This document shows, piece after piece, positions 14,301 through 15,795 of a DNA stretch of 15,795 nt (position 1 is its first letter; each line of letters begins with the position of its first letter). The stretch is from positions 1 through 15,795 of the forward strand of contig PCSD01000025.1 of the NCBI GenBank assembly GCA_002771615.1, given 5' to 3'. The translations under genes were made by a program, and so were the position numbers. The DNA comes from Candidatus Falkowbacteria bacterium CG23_combo_of_CG06-09_8_20_14_all_49_15. Lineage in GTDB: Bacteria; Patescibacteriota; Patescibacteriia; Patescibacteriales; UM-FILTER-48-10. The notes under the pieces are model-generated. The model saw only the letters and a list, made by a program, of their open reading frames with translations. It ran no database searches and had not been told where the DNA came from.

Positions 14301-15795
14301 CGCGCCCGGATACTTGGTTCTGGACGAAAAGGATTACACGAGCATCACTTTCACTCTGGGCACGACCAGCGTTGACACGAATTTCAAGGAATACAAGATA
14401 TTTTATAAAGAAGGCACGGCCGGCGTGACTGAAGAAGATTACGATTTCAGCTCTTCTACCAGTCCGGGCGATCCCCGCCTCGGCTTGATAGATTTCGGCT
14501 CGGCCGCCACGACCACGATTACCGGCTTGACCCCGAACACCACTTATGTTTTTAATATCTGGGCTTATGATAATTTCGGCAACCGCGCCAGCGCGACTGC
14601 GGAAGCGGTGGTCAAAACTAACGCCGCGCCAACTAATATAGACGCGGTTAATCAATATCGCGCCGATACGATGGTCGCGATCCCAAACAACAGCTGGATT
14701 GATCTGAATAATATTTATCTGCGCGCTTCCGCCCATGATCAGGATGCCGGCGACTTGATCACTTTCTATTACCACTTGCTGACCGCGACCGGCACTTTCA
14801 CCACCATCACCACGCCGCCGTCCAACCCCTGCGCTGATGGCACGGCCTTCTTGTCCTGCCCGAACGGTGTCTGGGCGATTGCCACCACCTCTTCTGTTTT
14901 GCCGGCTGATTGGTATGATTCCAATTGGTTTTTCCGCAAGCAGATCACGGTGTCCAGCGCGCTGGTGCCGTCCAACCTGAACGGCTTCTCCCTGTTGGCC
15001 ACGACCACGGACAGCGATTTGGCCTCAGTCGCCCGGGACGACGGCTTTGACATCATCTTTACTGACGCATCCGGAACGACCACCCTGCCGTATGAGCGGG
15101 AATATTATAACCACAGTACCGGCGAGCTGGCCGTTTGGATAAAAACCGACCTTTCCGCCACGGTTGATACGATCCTATACATGTATTACGGCAATACCGG
15201 CGCCAACACGGATCCGGCTACCACGACCGGCGTTTGGGACGATGATTTTGCCGGTGTCTGGCATCTTGCCGAAACCGTGACAGATGAAGCCAGCCTGGCC
15301 GCCGCCCATCATGATTCAAGCGCCAATGGCAACCAAGCCAGCCAGTTCGGCAACAACGAATTTTCCACCCAGATTTTCATCGGCCAGGATTTTGACGGCC
15401 TTGACGATTATATCAGTGTCGGCGATGATGCCAGCCTTGACTTGGCCGACGCCCTGACTTTGGAGTTCTGGATTAACGGGGAGATCGGCACTGTGCCCGC
15501 GGCCCGGAAATTGTCCGATTCCTCGGCCGGAGCGGAAACGATCTATGTCCCGATCGGCGTTACCAGCCTGACCGTCAAGCTGTGGGGCGGCGGCGCGGGC
15601 GGCGGCGGCGGCGCGAACGGCGGTTCGGTTCAGACGCGCAATCCGGGCGGCGCGGGCGGCGGCGGCGGATTCGCCCAGTCGCAATTGACCGTCAATCCGG
15701 GTGAAGCTTTGTCGGTTCTGGTCGGCGGCGGCGGCGCGGGCGGCGCGTATATCGCGGACGCGTCCAGCGGCGGTGGCGGCGGCGGCCGGACGGAA
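5275..15795 (+). CDS. Giant secreted multidomain surface protein (5' part, runs off the window)
   Basis: The frame stays open from ATG 5275 to the last base: 3,507 codons with no stop, so the C-terminus and any anchor are not seen. This is the first ATG after the in-frame stop at 5233-5235 and starts a good signal peptide; no Shine-Dalgarno precedes it. Order by residue: signal peptide 1-41; acidic Glu/Pro linker about 103-202; beta domain 243-366; a second acidic stretch; MG2/Ig-like domain 523-642; repeat-encoded stretch 673-692; glycine-rich domain 763-1063; beta domain about 1065-1225; Cys-pair module A split by DUF2341-LamG (1227-1709); FN3 1721-1822; uncharacterised beta-rich region 1823-2617; Cys-pair module B 2618-2744; FN3 2755-2859; another Cys-containing beta region; FN3 3007-3115; module C 3119-3210; DUF2341 3213-3309; LamG from 3310, cut by a second glycine-rich domain at about 3417. 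Composition is rich in Gly, Ala, Thr, Ser and Asp and poor in Lys. Likely role: extracellular adhesin, sheath or stalk-like protein; inferred from architecture only. Confidence 0.9.
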   Translation, partial: MRAILRKFFKNQSARLLAVIIIIMVVFNYASGRFIFVQAFANQVNIFPGHFEASPGADRLLPAWEGAANIMFQDLPPQADFSEFNRENSAYFMLNWPSAGLDIEPAVQSDEEEIIPAEETSDSPAIKGVEQEFPAAEEPLPADTSSIVIEQAPTPEENSFSPPESFSDDNHDIPEDISQEPAEAPAAVEQAPGGEAGETSYSPIRRGNFFFLPLKQFFRQIFQPFSARADETAEESGSDSASMTVPNPSALVFSDFGLPLAPEENQIGNIDLLLSLGATSDYPSDRLLLEYNNNGVWQEFGQLAIKGNISNAAAGDYFRFNLPVAADWENVQKLAVRLSYQNDDYVPGAGQPAAVFLDALWLEINYAAPELAEEEKSDEEAGKEDDGLDETALFRYDETASREKGELELLTPATDFQIKDAPEFNFRFRKKRNLLQSVGAGLLSLFRDEYAGLSVSVHLLRAGEEVAFSEPIRGQYDEDGRFSVRLPDLKNHLPAGRYTLKILLENSGEAYSYSQDFNWGVLALNFNKTVYHPDEEAFLQMAVLDDLGKTLCLAEALELTITAPDGQVSVLSLSDGTITANLLCGPDNVINEPDFYAYYQTGSTGEYQVKLRALTINGEREVADSFLVSEEIEFDLERIGPTRIYPPADYEMKIRIKATEDFEGLIIEQVPLEFSIFNFQFSNNIQYPISNIKIISDGQSKKIIIDDISLNKNEIYWFSYSFDAPDISPEFYLFGPARVGDFVETRQWQIAADATSVYSATGSYTFTVPYGVTSITAKLWGAGGGGGGGGGGGRVGGGGGGGGFARGDVAVVPGETLTVRVGGAGQGGNDEGNVGEGGGGGGYTAILRGGTFLIQAGAGGGGGGAADGNAEDGGGGGGGSGADGANGSRGLDAACGSNIGDNGDGGTTGAGGAGGSGCSNETNGEAGSANQGGGGGNGDDAGTGGSAEGIGGQYGGGYGGDGQTGSNDPGGGGGGGGQYGGGGGEAGNAEGAGGGGGGAGKTDGLANVSTGTGTNGGTGAGAAGAAANTGDADYAGAAGAGGAGGNNADGADGNPGRAVIIFTTNATASADGAQVSSLEIPSADNYLGGAFVILDSVATSAVTSISITATGTVDLADLENVRLYYDLDNSAPYDCASASWSLTDSRFGATSTFDGGTGTSTFSGNVQIGTTSAMCVYVVLDIKSSASYNETLEISIVDSNRDISLAAGPVWPSSFLALSGTTNLTGPLVNSAAHQQYKSDLFTSVNNQGWTNESQINLSALASLFTGATTSSFNYYFELLTESGSFTTARTESGGACPAGQSYGTCTDKIWTVSASTTPWFDPDWQYRKKITINAGQVATTTSGFVVLATTTDSQLADTGNGGHVASSTGGDILLVDSDNLTKLDYEREYYSPTTGELVIWVETDISSTSNKVIYLYYGNSGLVADQQNRTGTWPSAFALVNHLKDDPGPGTAGSVRDSTANNNNATPSANMTSADLVSGQIGQAIDFDGVSDSMSVPDSASMDGTTGAGQARSWSYWINFTAFTENTLITDKSNFAGTALWSELHASPNQIRGGVTGAGQLVSATNFSASQWYHIHFDYDGAASRMYVNGVLDAGPTAQTAPADNNNALNIMGAGTNYEVTGKLDELRVTNVSRTAGWIRTEYNNQLDINSFLTFAAEEDVNSASYEAIANITALPDRGSSTDDSLGYKWQVLICRAEGDCSLWDEFNSQRPNFKVDTNSPSAPGDLSLSTTTATSITLNFSDETDEANFAAYEIYYKTGLSGVTANDNKHEDGNLLYINYNNAATTTIANLESDTQYVINIWAVDLAGNKTPAQEIIVATPAAPHARAKTVAFLAGNYSSSNGLSGQDSDTNQSFAAFSVKLAEKEVEIRNAYIVFESQFEAYHNNSSDYTGYELGFDACAEPCSADAWSGTGRVSLADNTVLAYNETESNQIRLVFDVSDENIFSSYAGDGAELEARLGYNLKTGSATSSIANARAILYLTYVYNDDESANITNTVYYPLESSASGDSGSRRASQADDCTRSPLPSANCPLFAYNFAVSEKTEKISQWFQLSGVNDGHGANDAAINVNLESYNVNSDTFYHEASNGGEQGNLPQIFFTNINGYAENTGQTLEMYLSSPGTADYYLLGGEAVETYTALKSAAAKTRTVSFPLGILTAGQDVNPASATAAVYFPENGGGGGVVTVKKAWFRIIGNNTTSGAYTITAASKVGGNAQSGNYIYNLNVGDELAKPSFKFIHVVPSADYSELALANAVTPKNITLFTTNSSANIGGLSAELMITYSYTDESSGYLSSLNLSGGQSSGNANAQAVTVEAAEAVFSEIRGAKTLRGAGLLGSFLFTDSDGDMPNAWFTADINLATSSPSCSPSGNFSARADGANSFIEYYRDVSAAMTTLDKQSYSACLANDNASAATAGAKMNTSWLYTYQWDAPPPELTQNDWRWYANADNTAPGAAKAAESTAITSVNLGDIVRLRLNIGVTRSDLATSTKTFKLQFAAASDCPAASGWTDVGGVADATAWRGYNNPAPADGAALSADLLSLSDFPESYEESNPSASNPQAITVNSFGEWDWVLYNHGASALTDYCFRLIQADGTELYDYLSDSFPRLTTAPANTAPSAPANLSQHRLSGALLANQSWLNESSIKLSAAALDPNLNEQISLYFQIASSSASFLTATTAPASPCASGTAYYLCGSKVWTATSTAGDYRANPFFGTTTIAGLPDYQGYKWQALACDNGNLCSNWSQFNVLTPNWSVDITPPDPPGNLTFATSTPTFITLQFGASSTEANFSSYKIYYKVGWSGVTESDKAHTDGNLLSQFYNTATFTKINNLAADTGYVFNIWAYDQAGNKTAALLEAVGSTTPSFNPPYGYIQSSSQQRKDGSGVVDMTILVDDPDNNDTLRAKIMYYQKGALDCDFSGAFSDPTLDESDASTFATYGDPEVDNDSEFQVGTTSGWILTSPGQNYVFFDWFAKTDEATANGDYCLGLVVNDGQFNQAATNTRVLTLDNVNPSAPGYLVLDEKDYTSITFTLGTTSVDTNFKEYKIFYKEGTAGVTEEDYDFSSSTSPGDPRLGLIDFGSAATTTITGLTPNTTYVFNIWAYDNFGNRASATAEAVVKTNAAPTNIDAVNQYRADTMVAIPNNSWIDLNNIYLRASAHDQDAGDLITFYYHLLTATGTFTTITTPPSNPCADGTAFLSCPNGVWAIATTSSVLPADWYDSNWFFRKQITVSSALVPSNLNGFSLLATTTDSDLASVARDDGFDIIFTDASGTTTLPYEREYYNHSTGELAVWIKTDLSATVDTILYMYYGNTGANTDPATTTGVWDDDFAGVWHLAETVTDEASLAAAHHDSSANGNQASQFGNNEFSTQIFIGQDFDGLDDYISVGDDASLDLADALTLEFWINGEIGTVPAARKLSDSSAGAETIYVPIGVTSLTVKLWGGGAGGGGGANGGSVQTRNPGGAGGGGGFAQSQLTVNPGEALSVLVGGGGAGGAYIADASSGGGGGGRTE
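5581..5880 (+). other. Acidic Glu/Pro/Ala-rich low-complexity linker
   Basis: Residues 103-202 are dominated by Glu, Asp, Pro, Ala and Ser, with few basic or hydrophobic residues, so the region is probably disordered. It separates the membrane-proximal end from the first folded domain and may span a cell-wall layer or act as a spacer. A second acidic stretch follows the next beta domain (about residues 370-400). Confidence 0.6.
6841..7200 (+). other. MG2/Ig-like beta-sandwich domain
   Basis: Residues 523-642 contain NKTVYHPDEEAFLQMAVLDD, then ELTITAPDG, and later TGEYQVKLRALTINGEREV. The pattern of an extended strand after a Y-x-P-x-E turn, a V-x-D-x-x-G segment and a closing G-x-Y strand resembles macroglobulin MG2 or bacterial Ig-like domains. 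It contains two Cys residues (LCLAE and LLCGP) that could form a disulfide. The family label is by resemblance only. Confidence 0.5.
7292..7350 (+). repeat. Two adjacent heptanucleotide tandem arrays inside the coding frame
   Basis: Four exact copies of AATTTTC (7292-7319) are followed, after AAA, by four exact copies of CAATATC (7323-7350). Both lie inside the giant gene and are translated (SIFNFQFSN then IQYPISN). The local sequence is strikingly AT-rich compared with the gene around it. Because 7 is not a multiple of 3, gain or loss of one unit would shift the frame. Short heptamer tandem repeats are known as dispersed elements in some bacteria, and this pair may be such an insertion accommodated in frame. 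Confidence 0.85.
7561..8463 (+). other. Glycine-rich domain 1 with (GGC)n tracts
   Basis: Residues 763-1063 open with YTFTVPYGVTSITAKLWGAG, the signature of the glycine-rich domain seen in phage tail fibres and bacterial surface proteins. They continue with FARGDVAVVPGETLTVRVGG and end with GRAVIIFT, the usual closing strand. Between these strands are very long glycine runs, including 11 consecutive Gly codons at 7621-7653. Glycine is encoded overwhelmingly by GGC, making this one of the most GC-rich stretches in the window. Known relatives form glycine-packed beta or polyglycine-helix structures. The antisense and shifted reading frames here are open only because of composition. Confidence 0.8.
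8953..9228 (+). other. Cys-pair module, copy A first half
   Basis: Residues 1227-1318 share with copies B and C a pattern of W-x(1,2)-[ND]-[EL] early on, a tyrosine-rich strand, a G-x-F-x-T-type strand, then C-x-[AS]-G-x3-[YF]-x(2,3)-C and [IV]-W. Here this ends in CPAGQSYGTCTDKIWTVSAS. The two Cys residues probably form a disulfide in the exported protein. I do not recognise the family. The second half of the module appears only after the DUF2341-LamG cassette. Confidence 0.6.
9232..10254 (+). other. DUF2341-LamG cassette 1
   Basis: Residues 1320-1422 match DUF2341: WFDPDWQYRKKITI at the start, GFVVLATTTDS, YEREYYSPTTGELVIWV, and YLYYGNSG at the end. Residues 1423-1660 are a concanavalin-A-like LamG domain: HLKDDPGPG, GQAIDFDGVSDSMSVPDS, a WSYWINF strand, QWYHIHFDYDG, RMYVNGVLD, and GKLDELRVTNVSRTAGWI. 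The order DUF2341 then LamG is a common extracellular pair, thought to bind carbohydrate or mediate contacts. The whole cassette is in frame and sits between the halves of Cys-pair module A. Confidence 0.8.
10261..10401 (+). other. Cys-pair module, copy A second half
   Basis: Residues 1663-1709 (NITALPDRG, LGYKWQVLIC, DCSLWDEFN) align with the C-terminal half of the uninterrupted copy B (TIAGLPDYQ, GYKWQALAC, LCSNWSQFN). They share L-P-D, GYKWQ, a Cys pair and W-x-x-F-N. This supports the view that one domain is split by the cassette at 9229-10260. Confidence 0.65.
10435..10740 (+). other. Fibronectin type III domain 1
   Basis: Residues 1721-1822 start with PSAPGDLSLSTTTATSITLNF, with the typical early Pro and S-I-T-L strand. 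AAYEIYYKTG follows, then the L-x-x-x-T-x-Y-x-[FI] strand as LESDTQYVINIWAVDLAGNKT. Two further FN3 domains of the same type occur later (13537-13851 and 14293-14619). Confidence 0.8.
10741..13125 (+). other. Uncharacterised beta-rich central region
   Basis: About 795 residues (1823-2617) that I cannot assign to a named family. It has alternating hydrophobic strands, frequent Ser/Thr/Asn/Gly turns, and scattered Cys pairs such as DACAEPC and a later CSPSG. A tract near residues 2425-2475 reads NDWRWYANADNT, then GDIVRLRLNIGV, then KLQFAAASDC, and looks like a domain of its own. Probably several beta-sandwich repeats. Confidence 0.4.
13126..13506 (+). other. Cys-pair module, copy B (uninterrupted)
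   Basis: Residues 2618-2744 carry both halves in a row: QSWLNESSIKLSA, ISLYFQI, PCASGTAYYLCGSKVWTATS, then directly TIAGLPDYQGYKWQALAC and LCSNWSQFN. It is the reference for recognising that copy A is split. An FN3 domain follows, the same order as after copy A. Confidence 0.65.
13537..13851 (+). other. Fibronectin type III domain 2
   Basis: Residues 2755-2859: PPDPPGNLTFATSTPTFITL, then FSSYKIYYKVGWSGVTESD, and NNLAADTGYVFNIWAYDQAG at the end. It is close in sequence to domain 1, including the unusual YYK-x-G-x-x-GVT insertion, so the two probably arose by internal duplication. Confidence 0.8.
14293..14619 (+). other. Fibronectin type III domain 3
   Basis: Residues 3007-3115: NPSAPGYLVLDEKDYTSITF, FKEYKIFYKEGTAGVTEED, and TGLTPNTTYVFNIWAYDNFG. 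It shares the K-I-x-Y-K-x-G-x-x-GVT stretch with domains 1 and 2. Preceding it (13852-14292) is a Cys-containing beta region with DDPDNNDTLRAKIMYY, GALDCDF and DYCLGLVVNDGQF that I cannot name. Confidence 0.8.
14629..14904 (+). other. Cys-pair module, copy C first half
   Basis: Residues 3119-3210: NNSWIDLNNIYLRASA, LITFYYHLLTATGTFTTI, PCADGTAFLSCPNGVWAIAT. It matches copies A and B up to the V-W position, after which DUF2341 starts directly, exactly as in copy A. If the pattern holds, the second half lies beyond the right edge. Confidence 0.6.
14911..15522 (+). other. DUF2341-LamG cassette 2, LamG incomplete
   Basis: Residues 3213-3309 are DUF2341: WYDSNWFFRKQITV, FSLLATTTDSDLAS, YEREYYNHSTGELAVWI, YMYYGNTG. 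A LamG domain then begins with GVWHLAETV, HDSSANGN, GQDFDGLDDYISVGDD and LTLEFWING. It breaks off shortly after this strand, where cassette 1 continues for well over 100 residues. The next sequence is the start of a glycine-rich domain. Confidence 0.75.
15523..15795 (+). other. Glycine-rich domain 2 (partial)
   Basis: From residue 3417: IYVPIGVTSLTVKLWGGGAG, then glycine runs, GGFAQSQLTVNPGEALSVLV, and more glycine up to the window edge. It is parallel to glycine-rich domain 1 (VPYGVTSITAKLWGAG, VVPGETLTVRVGG), with GGC again the dominant glycine codon. It is cut by the window end. Confidence 0.8.

Noticed and set aside
9121..15684. Numerous 60-200 residue frames opposite or out of phase with the giant gene
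   Set aside because: They have no recognisable domains, no upstream signals, and compositions reflecting the sense gene. The single 3,507-codon frame explains the whole stretch.
5275..15795. Alternative genetic code (TGA read as Gly or Trp)
   Set aside because: No in-frame TGA was seen in the giant gene and TGA terminates the GT4 gene, so the standard bacterial code fits.

Overview
The window most likely comes from a candidate-phyla-radiation (Patescibacteria/Parcubacteria-type) bacterium. This is an inference from three things: the protein architectures (a very large Gly/Thr/Ser-rich surface protein built from DUF2341, LamG, FN3 and glycine-rich domains), the pairing of a GT4 gene with a GH130 gene, and AT-rich heptameric repeats of a kind I associate with such genomes. 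No rRNA, tRNA or taxonomic marker gene is present. The code looks standard: TGA ends the GT4 gene, and I found no in-frame TGA, TAA or TAG in more than 3,500 codons of the giant gene.

Layout. Positions 1-277 are non-coding and hold a small palindrome and a repeat-rich block. On the minus strand, probably one transcription unit read from right to left, are a GH130-family glycoside phosphorylase/hydrolase (4913-3888), a GT4 glycosyltransferase fused to an alpha/alpha-barrel domain (3803-1587), and a GH100/debranching-like (alpha/alpha)6 glycosidase (1492-278). The AT-rich gap at 4914-5274 is a divergent promoter region. From 5275 to the right edge a single plus-strand reading frame stays open. 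It is the first 3,507 codons of a secreted giant protein whose C-terminus lies outside the window.

The giant protein reads as: signal peptide; acidic Pro/Glu-rich linker; beta domain; MG2/Ig-like domain; a stretch encoded by two heptanucleotide tandem arrays; a roughly 300-residue glycine-rich domain; a beta domain; then a chain of Cys-pair modules, DUF2341-LamG cassettes, FN3 domains and uncharacterised beta-rich sequence. The most notable structure is nesting. A DUF2341-LamG cassette splits one copy of the Cys-pair module into two halves, while another copy is uninterrupted. In a third copy the same kind of cassette begins, and its LamG domain is in turn broken off by a second glycine-rich domain.

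How the genes may work together (inference): the three cytoplasmic enzymes look like a small set for building and trimming a glycan, possibly mannose-containing. The divergently transcribed giant protein is probably a cell-surface or secreted adhesin/stalk-like protein with carbohydrate-binding-type folds.
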